The translations under genes were made by a program, and so were the position numbers. Below the pieces are notes generated by a model. The model saw only the letters and a program-made list of their open reading frames with translations. It searched no databases and was not told the origin of the DNA. A stretch of DNA of 12,909 bases from Methanomassiliicoccales archaeon (GTDB lineage: Archaea > Thermoplasmatota > Thermoplasmata > Methanomassiliicoccales > UBA472), in the NCBI GenBank assembly GCA_013329565.1, contig DUJZ01000157.1, positions 1-12,909 of the forward strand, read 5' to 3'. Of this stretch, positions 1 through 5,439 are shown piece after piece; the stretch's first letter is position 1, and every line of letters starts with the position of its first letter.

Positions 1-1053
1 CATGAACGGGCCGTGCTGGCGCATGTAGATGCTGGCGCGGACGGCCTTGCGCCGGGCCTCGTCCCACACGCTTCCGGAGAAGTAATCGACCGGTATCTTC
101 TTGCCGAGCGGGGCGTCGGGGTCCTCGCAGCCCTGGAAGCGTCCGTTGCTGATCTGGAATCCCAGAGCGCAGATCCGCGGCGGACCGTCGAAGTAGGTAG
201 GATCGGAATCCTCCACGGAGCAGGGATACAGGGCGCCATAGTGCGAGCCGCGCATCCAACCCGCGACCAGTGCGGGGAACATGAACGGCTGGAGCACCTC
301 GCCGACGGCAGGCAGGCCGCTCTGGCATCTGACGACCGCCACGGGGTCGTCCTTGCCGACGTACTTCCCGGCGCAGATGTTCAGCTTTTCCGTGCTCACA
401 ACGCAGGCGGTGCCGATGTTCTTGTCCTTGCTCATGACCCTCTTGATGGCGTAGCGGGTGGTGTCGCCTATCAAGCTCAGAATGTCATAGGTCTCCTCGG
501 GAGCGGACATCACGATCTTCTTGGAGTCCATGACGTCCACGATCTCGAAGCGGAATCCCGCGTGCGCCCTCGGGTCGATGACCAGGCCGGTGGTGGTGAA
601 GGGGTCCATGAATATGCGGGACAGGGGCATGGAGTAGGCGGAAGGTTCGGTCTTGTCGGCCATGAAGAACACGATGGGCTCGGCGCCCCTCTCGGTGAAC
701 TCGACCTCGGCCGCCCCGGGGCCCATGCCGCGGATGTTGCCGCTGAAGGCGTCGGAAAGTATGTCCTGCCCGGCGGCGTACATCTTCATCTCCTTGGCCA
801 GCCTGGCGGCGTCCTGGAAGGCGGTCCACGCCAGACCGTGGACTTCCTTGTCGTTCTCGCCCCTATAGTGGGTCATGAACAGGTTGATGTCGTCGCCGAC
901 CCTGGTCACATAGAAGTCGTTGATGACCCCGGTCTTAACGCCCTCGGTCAGAACTTCCTCGCACTTGCGCATCATCTTCGGGTGCGGCTTGGAGTGCCCA
1001 GCGACCGATCCTACATCAGCTTTAATGACAGAGACAGTAACCTTCTGAGACAT
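1..1053 (-). CDS. fbp: Fructose-1,6-bisphosphate aldolase/phosphatase (archaeal type V), C-terminus cut by window edge
   Basis: Bifunctional gluconeogenic enzyme: it condenses DHAP with glyceraldehyde-3-phosphate and removes the 1-phosphate to give fructose-6-phosphate in the cytosol. The frame is open from the ATG at 1053 to the window edge, 351 codons. It begins with the family motif KADVGSVAGH, in which D13 and H20 correspond to Mg ligands. GQDILSDAFSGNIRGMGPG follows at about 95-113. Y231-V-G-K234-D-D matches the Tyr/Schiff-base Lys/Asp-Asp active-site segment known from the family (Y229/K232 in characterised enzymes, from memory). The last residues seen are RQHGPFM; homologues continue for roughly a dozen residues (PHRL-type ending), so only the tail is missing. 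A strong TATA box lies about 40 bp upstream; no good SD is visible. The long plus-strand frame over the same bases is a GC-driven shadow. Identification is confident. Confidence 0.95.
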   Translation of the reverse strand, partial: MSQKVTVSVIKADVGSVAGHSKPHPKMMRKCEEVLTEGVKTGVINDFYVTRVGDDINLFMTHYRGENDKEVHGLAWTAFQDAARLAKEMKMYAAGQDILSDAFSGNIRGMGPGAAEVEFTERGAEPIVFFMADKTEPSAYSMPLSRIFMDPFTTTGLVIDPRAHAGFRFEIVDVMDSKKIVMSAPEETYDILSLIGDTTRYAIKRVMSKDKNIGTACVVSTEKLNICAGKYVGKDDPVAVVRCQSGLPAVGEVLQPFMFPALVAGWMRGSHYGALYPCSVEDSDPTYFDGPPRICALGFQISNGRFQGCEDPDAPLGKKIPVDYFSGSVWDEARRKAVRASIYMRQHGPFM

Positions 1054-1090
1054 TAGAATCCCATACCTTGGGTTCTCAGAATTACTGCTG

Positions 1091-1101
1091 GAATATATAA
1101 T
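1091..1101 (-). promoter_or_regulatory. TATA box of the FBP aldolase/phosphatase gene
   Basis: On the minus strand the bases read ATTATATATTC, an AT-only core in GC-rich surroundings. Its centre is about 43 bp upstream of the ATG at 1053. At the usual archaeal TATA-to-start spacing of about 25 bp, transcription would begin near 1071 and leave a leader of about 18 nt. Seen directly; function inferred. Confidence 0.6.
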
Positions 1102-1140
1102 GTTTGATGAACCCGTATCGCTGAATGACGACCTTGGAGT

Positions 1141-1165
1141 AAAAAAAAGATGGGGCCAGGATGGC
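1141..1165 (-). terminator. Oligo-T terminator after the ferredoxin gene
   Basis: Immediately after the ferredoxin stop the minus strand carries a short GGCC-N5-GGCC inverted repeat, then eight consecutive T (A run at 1141-1148). Archaeal RNA polymerase terminates at such T runs. This separates ferredoxin from the downstream FBP gene, which has its own TATA box. Confidence 0.6.
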
Positions 1166-1390
1166 CTACTTCACGACTATCGCGGAGGCCGGGCAGGACG
1201 ATTCGGCGTTCTTGACGCAGTTGATCAGGCTGTCCGGGGCTTCGCCAATGGACTTGTCCCCCTTCTGGTATAACGGTTTTACGTTCGAATTGCCGTCGTC
1301 CCCTTCCATGAAGAAGTCGGGGCATTCGTCGTTGTAGCATATTCCGCAACCGGTGCACTCGTTCTGGTCTATGGTGACTTTAACGGGCAT
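1166..1390 (-). CDS. Single [4Fe-4S] cluster ferredoxin
   Basis: A 74-residue cytosolic electron carrier. The sequence opens VTIDQNECTGCGICYND and ends NAESSCPASAIVVK. C12, C15, C18 and the C66 followed by Pro are the four expected cluster ligands. C23 and C58 sit where monocluster ferredoxins such as the Thermotoga type have a disulfide in place of the second cluster. Length is typical. I chose the ATG at 1390 because GAGG at 1397-1400 lies 6 nt upstream. A GTG at 1402 is in frame and would add four residues but lacks an SD. The gene is divergent from aspS and on the same strand as the FBP gene, but is separated from it by a T-run terminator. It ends in TAG, uncommon in this window. The redox partner cannot be told from context. 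Confidence 0.93.
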   Translation of the reverse strand: MPVKVTIDQNECTGCGICYNDECPDFFMEGDDGNSNVKPLYQKGDKSIGEAPDSLINCVKNAESSCPASAIVVK

Positions 1391-1410
1391 GAGTGTCCTC
1401 ACGCCGCCCG

Positions 1411-1426
1411 CATATCTTTAATTTTT
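1411..1426 (-). promoter_or_regulatory. Probable promoter of the ferredoxin gene
   Basis: The minus strand has an AT-rich AAATTAAAGATA-like stretch centred about 28 bp before the ATG at 1390, which would give a very short leader. It is not a consensus TATA box, so the assignment is moderate. Confidence 0.35.
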
Positions 1427-1470
1427 CGCTTTGCCCACCGTAGCGAACGAATCGATGCCTGGACCGCCAA

Positions 1471-1516
1471 CACTTATAAGCCAGATCGGAGATATCGAGA
1501 TGTTTCCAACGAGGAG
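1471..1516 (+). promoter_or_regulatory. aspS promoter and ribosome binding site
   Basis: CACTTATAAG at 1471-1480 is a good archaeal TATA box and predicts transcription starting near 1503. GAGGAG at 1511-1516 lies 5 nt before the ATG at 1522 and fixes that start. An ATG at 1500 is out of frame. Confidence 0.6.
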
Positions 1517-1521
1517 TCCAC

Positions 1522-2826
1522 ATGCTTCACGATTCACGCTCCATAACCGCCAACGAGTACGAGAAGGAGGTCACCGTCGAGGGTTGGGCGCAGGAGGTGC
1601 GCAACCTGGGCGGGATCTCGTTCCTGATCTTGCGGGACCGCTACGGCGTCGTTCAGATCACCGCCCCCAAGAAGAAGATCACCCCGGAGGTCATGCAGAC
1701 GATAACGTCGTTGGCCAGGGAGTCCGTCGTGCGCGTCACCGGCACTGTAAAGCAGAGCGCCCAGGTCAAGTCGGGCTACGAGATCATACCTACCTCGGTG
1801 ATCGTGAGCGGTGTTGCGCAGACACCCCTCCCCATGGGCGTGGTGGACAAGGTGGACGTGGAAGCAGAAACGCGTTTCAACCACCGCTACATGGACCTCC
1901 GGAAACCTGAGGTTCGAGCGATCTTCGAGATCAAGTCGCTGACCATGAGGCTCATCGACGAGTACCTGGCCGATAACGGCTTCGTGGAAGTGTTCACCCC
2001 CAAGCTCGTGGCGTCCGGAGCAGAGGGCGGCTCCACCCTGTTCAAGGTGGACTACTTCGGAAAGCAGGCTTATTTAGCTCAATCCCCGCAGCTCTACAAG
2101 CAGATGCTGATGTCTACCGGCCTGGACCGGGTGTTCGAGATCGGCCCGGCGTTCCGCGCCGAACCGTCCGATACCGCACGCCACGTCTCCGAGTTCATCT
2201 CGTTCGACGGGGAGATGGCCCACATAGACTCGCAGGGCGAAGTAATGGCCATGATCGAAGGCTGCACGCAGTTCGTCATCTCCGAGGTCAAGGAGCGCGG
2301 CGGATGGGCGCTGCAGGCCCTGGGACGCGAGGTCGTGGTTCCCAAGGCGCCGTATCCTGTCGTCTCCTACGAGAAGGCCATAGGAATGGTGCAGGGCGCC
2401 GGCTTCAAGATCGAGCTGGGCGAGGACCTCGGCACGGAAGGGGAGAAGTTGCTGGGCGAACTGATGGCCCAGGACGGATACGAAATGTATTGGATAACCG
2501 AGTACCCGGAGGCCGCCAAGCCGTTCTACATAATGGAGAAGGAAGGCACACCGTACTCGTACTCCTTCGACCTGGACTATAGGGGCCAGGAGATATCATC
2601 CGGCGGGCAGCGCGAGCACCGCTACGACCGCCTGGTGCAGAGGATGGAGAAGATGGGGTTGGACCCGAGGTCGTTCGAGTTCTACCTGAACGCCTTCGCC
2701 TACGGAATGCCCTCCCACGGCGGCTGGGGTTTGGGCGTGGAACGAATGGTGCAGAAGATGCTGGGCCTGAACAACATCCGGGAGACGATCCTGTTCCCGA
2801 GGGACCGCAACCGGCTGGTCCCCTGA
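1522..2826 (+). CDS. aspS: Aspartyl-tRNA synthetase (archaeal/eukaryotic type)
   Basis: Class IIb synthetase charging tRNA-Asp (and possibly tRNA-Asn) with aspartate. 434 residues, the usual size of archaeal AspRS, without the bacterial GAD insertion. An N-terminal OB fold (about 15-105; VEGWAQEVRNLGG and LRDRYGVVQIT) binds the anticodon. The class II core follows, with the motif 2 region FEIGPAFRAEPSDTARH, then SYSFDLDYRGQEISSGGQREH, and motif 3 GGWGLGVERMV near the C-terminus. The start is supported by GAGGAG 5 nt upstream. The residue two after GW in the OB fold is Q24. Discriminating archaeal enzymes usually have Trp there and non-discriminating ones His, so tRNA specificity cannot be called from this site. 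No other translation gene is adjacent; the following rusA-like gene has its own promoter. Confidence 0.97.
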   Translation: MLHDSRSITANEYEKEVTVEGWAQEVRNLGGISFLILRDRYGVVQITAPKKKITPEVMQTITSLARESVVRVTGTVKQSAQVKSGYEIIPTSVIVSGVAQTPLPMGVVDKVDVEAETRFNHRYMDLRKPEVRAIFEIKSLTMRLIDEYLADNGFVEVFTPKLVASGAEGGSTLFKVDYFGKQAYLAQSPQLYKQMLMSTGLDRVFEIGPAFRAEPSDTARHVSEFISFDGEMAHIDSQGEVMAMIEGCTQFVISEVKERGGWALQALGREVVVPKAPYPVVSYEKAIGMVQGAGFKIELGEDLGTEGEKLLGELMAQDGYEMYWITEYPEAAKPFYIMEKEGTPYSYSFDLDYRGQEISSGGQREHRYDRLVQRMEKMGLDPRSFEFYLNAFAYGMPSHGGWGLGVERMVQKMLGLNNIRETILFPRDRNRLVP

Positions 2827-2844
2827 AACCGCGCATAGCGGGTG

Positions 2845-2880
2845 AAATTATATTACCAGGGGTATTCATATCCCCTCTGG
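2845..2880 (+). promoter_or_regulatory. Promoter with overlapping inverted repeat before the RusA-like gene
   Basis: AAATTATATT at about 2846-2854 is a TATA-like box centred some 32 bp before the ATG at 2882, predicting a leader of only a few nt. Immediately downstream, CCAGGGG (2856-2862) pairs with CCCC-TC-TGG (2872-2880), a 7-bp inverted repeat with a 2-nt bulge that covers the predicted transcription start. It may be an operator, or a hairpin ending the aspS transcript; no T run follows. Confidence 0.4.
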
Positions 2881-2881
2881 G

Positions 2882-3397
2882 ATGCACGTGAACGATCAAG
2901 AAGCGGACGCTGAGGAGCACGAGGCGGGACCGGCGGACTTCATGACCGACGAGGAGTTCGACCCTGACGTCATCGAGTTCTTCGTTGCCGGCGAACCCGT
3001 GCCGCAGGGAAGCACCAAGGCGTTCTACATCAAGAAGCTGGAGCGAGTGGTGACCACCCACACCAACGCCAATACGGAAGCCTGGCGCAACCGCATAGCG
3101 ACCGAGGCGCAGCATACCAACGAACTAAGACCGCAGAGCTACTTCTCCGAGGACCGCCGCCTGGGATACGAAGTCGTCATGGAGTTCACCTTCAGCAGGC
3201 CGAAGAGCACCCCCAAGCGCTGGAAGCAGAACACCAAGCGCCCGGACCTGGACAAGCTGGTGCGAGCGGTTCTGGACGGAATAACCAGCGTCCTGATCCC
3301 GGACGATTCGCAGGTCGTACGTATAACGGCCGGAAAATGCTACGGGGATTGCGATCGGTCGCCTGGACTTCGCATATCCATTCGTAGATTGGATTGA
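2882..3397 (+). CDS. RusA-family Holliday junction resolvase
   Basis: RusA enzymes are small dimeric Mg-dependent endonucleases that cut four-way DNA junctions. The 171-residue protein has the N-terminal family signature FFVAGEPVPQGSTKAF (33-48) and the catalytic stretch KRPDLDKLVRAVLDGI (119-134) followed by PDDSQV (140-145). D122, D124, R128 and D142 fit the three essential aspartates and the basic residue of E. coli RusA (D70, D72, K76, D91). RusA is about 120 residues; the extra length is a very acidic N-terminal tail (about 1-29), after which a second ATG (M21, 2942) could start a shorter form. I kept 2882 because the TATA spacing suggests a near-leaderless start there. In bacteria rusA is mostly prophage-borne, and archaea usually resolve junctions with Hjc/Hje. 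No phage gene is visible nearby. Family call confident; biological role inferred. Confidence 0.85.
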   Translation: MHVNDQEADAEEHEAGPADFMTDEEFDPDVIEFFVAGEPVPQGSTKAFYIKKLERVVTTHTNANTEAWRNRIATEAQHTNELRPQSYFSEDRRLGYEVVMEFTFSRPKSTPKRWKQNTKRPDLDKLVRAVLDGITSVLIPDDSQVVRITAGKCYGDCDRSPGLRISIRRLD

Positions 3398-3644
3398 GTC
3401 CTGGACCGGGATCTCTGCACTCATAGGGTTCATCATCTCCGCGAAGATCAGCCAACCCTTTTCTCTTCATCGATCCGATAAGTTGTCCAGTGACGGATGC
3501 GGTTACTCCCTGGGGCGAATTAAACGTTTGCTCCGATCGGTTATGTCTCATTCTAGACATAGCACCGTTAACCCTGCATATTGCTGAACATCACGGTTAT
3601 GTGCTGTTCCGCAATAATCACCAATTCCCTAAAAGAGGTGCAAC
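3398..3644 (+). promoter_or_regulatory. 247-bp intergenic region with hairpin and repeated 9-mer
   Basis: No convincing gene lies here; minus-strand frames overlapping it are shadows. It contains CGGTTATGTCT (3538-3548) pairing with AGACATA (3555-3561) and, after a GC bulge, ACCG (3564-3567): an 11-bp stem with a 6-nt loop. The 9-mer CGGTTATGT of its left arm recurs at 3594-3602. An AT-rich GAATTAAACG lies at 3518-3527 and could be a TATA box for transcription toward the small gene at 3645. AGAGGTG at 3634-3640 is that gene's ribosome binding site. Confidence 0.4.
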
Positions 3645-3803
3645 ATGGAGCAAATGGATCTAGAGGACGCGAAGAGCAGCTTCGTGGGAGTTCCCTACTC
3701 CCTGCGTGTGGCCCACGAGATAACCTCCGAGGGATACGGCTTCTGCGTATCCTGCGAGACCGGGACCATAACCGACGTGTTCTCCCCCTCCGCGGAGGAC
3801 TGA
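3645..3803 (+). CDS. 52-residue CxxC microprotein, unknown function
   Basis: A short ORF beginning MEQMDLEDAKSSFVGVPYSL and ending FSPSAED, closed by TGA. The strong ribosome binding site AGAGGTG is placed 4 nt before the ATG, the best SD in this part of the window and the main reason to believe it is translated. A single C-V-S-C motif (GFCVSCETG, about residues 35-42) could bind metal or act in redox chemistry, but one CxxC gives only two ligands, so a metal site would need a dimer or partner. There is no signal peptide or membrane segment; the protein is acidic. It is preceded by a structured intergenic region and followed by a hairpin at 3817-3842, suggesting its own transcription unit. 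I do not recognise the family. Confidence 0.6.
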   Translation: MEQMDLEDAKSSFVGVPYSLRVAHEITSEGYGFCVSCETGTITDVFSPSAED

Positions 3804-3816
3804 ACGCCATGGTCTT

Positions 3817-3842
3817 GCCGTCTACCTTCTTCATCAGACGGC
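3817..3842 (+). terminator. Hairpin downstream of the CxxC microprotein gene
   Basis: GCCGTCT (3817-3823) and AGACGGC (3836-3842) form a perfect 7-bp stem with a 12-nt pyrimidine-rich loop, starting 14 nt after the stop. Only a mild T-rich stretch follows, so it may be a terminator, an RNA-stabilising 3' hairpin, or an element acting on the next gene. Confidence 0.4.
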
Positions 3843-3879
3843 GGTAACCTTCATTTCAAGTTAGTTCCATAGCTTTCTC

Positions 3880-4119
3880 ATGAACAGCGCCATCGTGGCC
3901 ATGACCAACGACATCGGCGCCGAGGGACGGGTGATGGAAACCCTGTGCCACATGCCCTCAGTAAAGGAGTGCTACATCGTTTACGGGGTATACGACATCC
4001 TGGTGAAGGTGGACGCACCGTCGGAGGACGAGATGAGCGCGGCCATCAGCGCCATCCGCGAGCTTCCGGGAGTTCGGTCCACCCTCACCCTGGTGGTGTG
4101 CAAGGAGCATAAAAAGTAA
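3880..4119 (+). CDS. Stand-alone Lrp/AsnC ligand-binding (RAM) domain protein
   Basis: 79 residues forming just the RAM effector domain of Lrp/AsnC regulators, with no helix-turn-helix. Beta1 is SAIVAMTND, helix 1 is GAEGRVMETLCHM, then the hallmark VKECYIVYGVYDILVKVDA (27-45) and the ending IRELPGVRSTLTLVV (about 59-73). RAM domains assemble into dimers and octamers that bind amino acids or other small ligands at subunit interfaces; stand-alone versions can sense ligands or mix with full-length Lrp proteins (known for the family). No SD is seen before the ATG, so the transcript may be leaderless. The gene sits 37 bp before a nuclease-fold protein and upstream of a LysE-type exporter. Because LysE exporters are commonly controlled by amino-acid regulators, an amino-acid-sensing role is a plausible inference. 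Confidence 0.88.
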   Translation: MNSAIVAMTNDIGAEGRVMETLCHMPSVKECYIVYGVYDILVKVDAPSEDEMSAAISAIRELPGVRSTLTLVVCKEHKK

Positions 4120-4156
4120 GGATTAGATTCGTGTTTACCGGAGCAGAGGCATCCTT

Positions 4157-4792
4157 TTGGACAAGTTCGCCCAGGACCTGGAATCGCTGATCAACAAGCT
4201 GGTCGCCGGCTGCGACCCTCAGTGCGAGGAAGCCCTACGCAAGCTGGACCAGCGCTTGCTAGACCTCAAAGAGAAGAATCTGCTGAAGATCAACCACTCG
4301 GTACTGGAGATGGTGGTCGCGAAATACCTCATCCAGGACGGTTACGAGGTGGATCTGGAGCATATGATAGACGCCGGGCTGAGCTGCGACGTTCACGCTC
4401 GCAAGGGCGACGGCACAATGATCGTGGAGGTGGAGACCGGCTACGTGCCGCCGGCGCACGCCCTGGACCCCATGGATTATATACGCGCAAGGATCGCTTC
4501 CAAGATCGCACGGTACAGCAATCACTGTCAGAAGTTCTCCTTGGCCGCTCCGCCGCACTACGTGATGCCGGTCATGCCCTTCTTCACCCGCCCGCCGCGG
4601 GACAGGGACGAGAAGGAGGCCTGGCTGGTCAAGCATTACTGCGACCTCTACTACAAGAGCCCCCCGGTGAGCATGGACGAGATAATGAACTCCCGAATTC
4701 ACAGCGTCTCGATAATCGAGGTGGAGAGCGGAACGCTGCGTGACATGTCTCCGGACGATTACATCAACCTCACCGTCGACTGGTACCTGTGA
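4157..4792 (+). CDS. Unknown protein with PD-(D/E)XK nuclease-like core
   Basis: 211 residues, TTG start supported by GAGG at 4146-4149, 7 nt upstream. The N-terminal 40 residues are a probable helical/coiled-coil stretch (LRKLDQRLLDLKEKN). A restriction-endonuclease-like core follows: a helix with E51 (HSVLEMVVAKYLIQDGYEVD), then CDVHARKGDGTMIVEVETG, in which D78 is 13 residues before E91-V-E93. This resembles the helix-Glu / Asp / (E/D)xK order of PD-(D/E)XK enzymes, but the last residue is Glu rather than Lys, so catalysis is uncertain. K116 in ARIASKIARYSNHC could supply a displaced lysine. The C-terminal third (PFFTRPPRDRDEKEAW and onward) matches nothing I recognise. It sits between the RAM-domain gene and the LysE exporter. 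Gene confident; fold and function tentative. Confidence 0.75.
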   Translation: MDKFAQDLESLINKLVAGCDPQCEEALRKLDQRLLDLKEKNLLKINHSVLEMVVAKYLIQDGYEVDLEHMIDAGLSCDVHARKGDGTMIVEVETGYVPPAHALDPMDYIRARIASKIARYSNHCQKFSLAAPPHYVMPVMPFFTRPPRDRDEKEAWLVKHYCDLYYKSPPVSMDEIMNSRIHSVSIIEVESGTLRDMSPDDYINLTVDWYL

Positions 4793-4801
4793 GGCGATGA
4801 T

Positions 4802-5422
4802 TTGGACTCCGCACTTCTCTTCCTAGGCTCCGTGGCCGTCATCTCCTTGTCGGGGGTGCTGATGCCCGGCCCGGTGTTCGCTATGACGATCGCCTGCGGG
4901 TTCCAGGACCGCTGGTCCGGGTGGAAGATCGCCCTGGGGCATTCTATCGTTGAGGTGCCGACGATCGTGGCGATCTTTCTAGGGCTGAGCGTGTTCCTGA
5001 AGAACGACATGGTGCTGGGGGCGATAGGCCTCCTCGGGGGGGTCATCCTGATCTACATGGGGTACGACGTGTTCCGTACCCGCAAGGAGGTCGTGGCCAG
5101 CTGCAGCACGAAGACCCAGAGCGCCTTCTGGGCGGGGGTCACGACCACGGCATTCAACCCCGGATGGTTGTTATGGTGGGCCACGGTCGGCGCTGCGCTA
5201 ACGGCGACAGCGGTCACCTTTGGCTGGTGGATGCTTCCGTTCTTCGCACTGGTCCACATAACCTGCGACTTCCTGTGGGAGGGCTTCGTGGGAATGACCA
5301 TATTCGGAACGAAGGGGAAATGGAGCTCCATCTGGCATCAGCGTGTGATAGCCGGCTCCGGAGCGTTGATGATAGTGTTCGCGATATTGTTCGTCTTCGA
5401 CGCGCTGCAGACCTTGCTCTGA
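4802..5422 (+). CDS. LysE/RhtB-family amino acid exporter
   Basis: A 206-residue cytoplasmic-membrane protein with about six hydrophobic helices. The first carries the family signature LSGVLMPGPVFAMTIACGF (about 15-33), followed by the cytoplasmic segment WSGWKIALGHSIVEVP. The mid-region FWAGVTTTAFNPGWLLWW (about 109-126) matches the second conserved family motif. LysE/RhtB proteins export basic or neutral amino acids by proton antiport; the substrate cannot be told here. Start is TTG at 4802, with GAGG at 4791-4794 overlapping the TGA of the preceding gene, which suggests tight co-translation. An ATG at 4797 is out of frame and closes quickly. It is convergent with nadA, with only 17 bp between stops. 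Confidence 0.88.
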   Translation: MDSALLFLGSVAVISLSGVLMPGPVFAMTIACGFQDRWSGWKIALGHSIVEVPTIVAIFLGLSVFLKNDMVLGAIGLLGGVILIYMGYDVFRTRKEVVASCSTKTQSAFWAGVTTTAFNPGWLLWWATVGAALTATAVTFGWWMLPFFALVHITCDFLWEGFVGMTIFGTKGKWSSIWHQRVIAGSGALMIVFAILFVFDALQTLL

Positions 5423-5439
5423 TATGAAAATTGAGGACC

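Noticed and set aside
13..1056. Long plus-strand open frame of 347 codons
   Set aside because: It lies antisense to the FBP aldolase/phosphatase, whose conserved motifs are unmistakable; the frame is open only because of GC-rich codon usage and its protein has no recognisable motif.
1091..1168. Read-through of the ferredoxin TAG (pyrrolysine-type recoding), considered because some related archaea use pyrrolysine
   Set aside because: The protein is complete at normal ferredoxin length, and a terminator-like T8 run follows at once. The extension would be 27 residues without motifs. The other TAG (ydbT-like gene) also ends a full-length protein.
3192..3560. Minus-strand 122-codon frame through the intergenic region
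   Set aside because: More than half lies antisense to the catalytic part of the RusA-like gene, it lacks a convincing SD, and its sequence resembles nothing.
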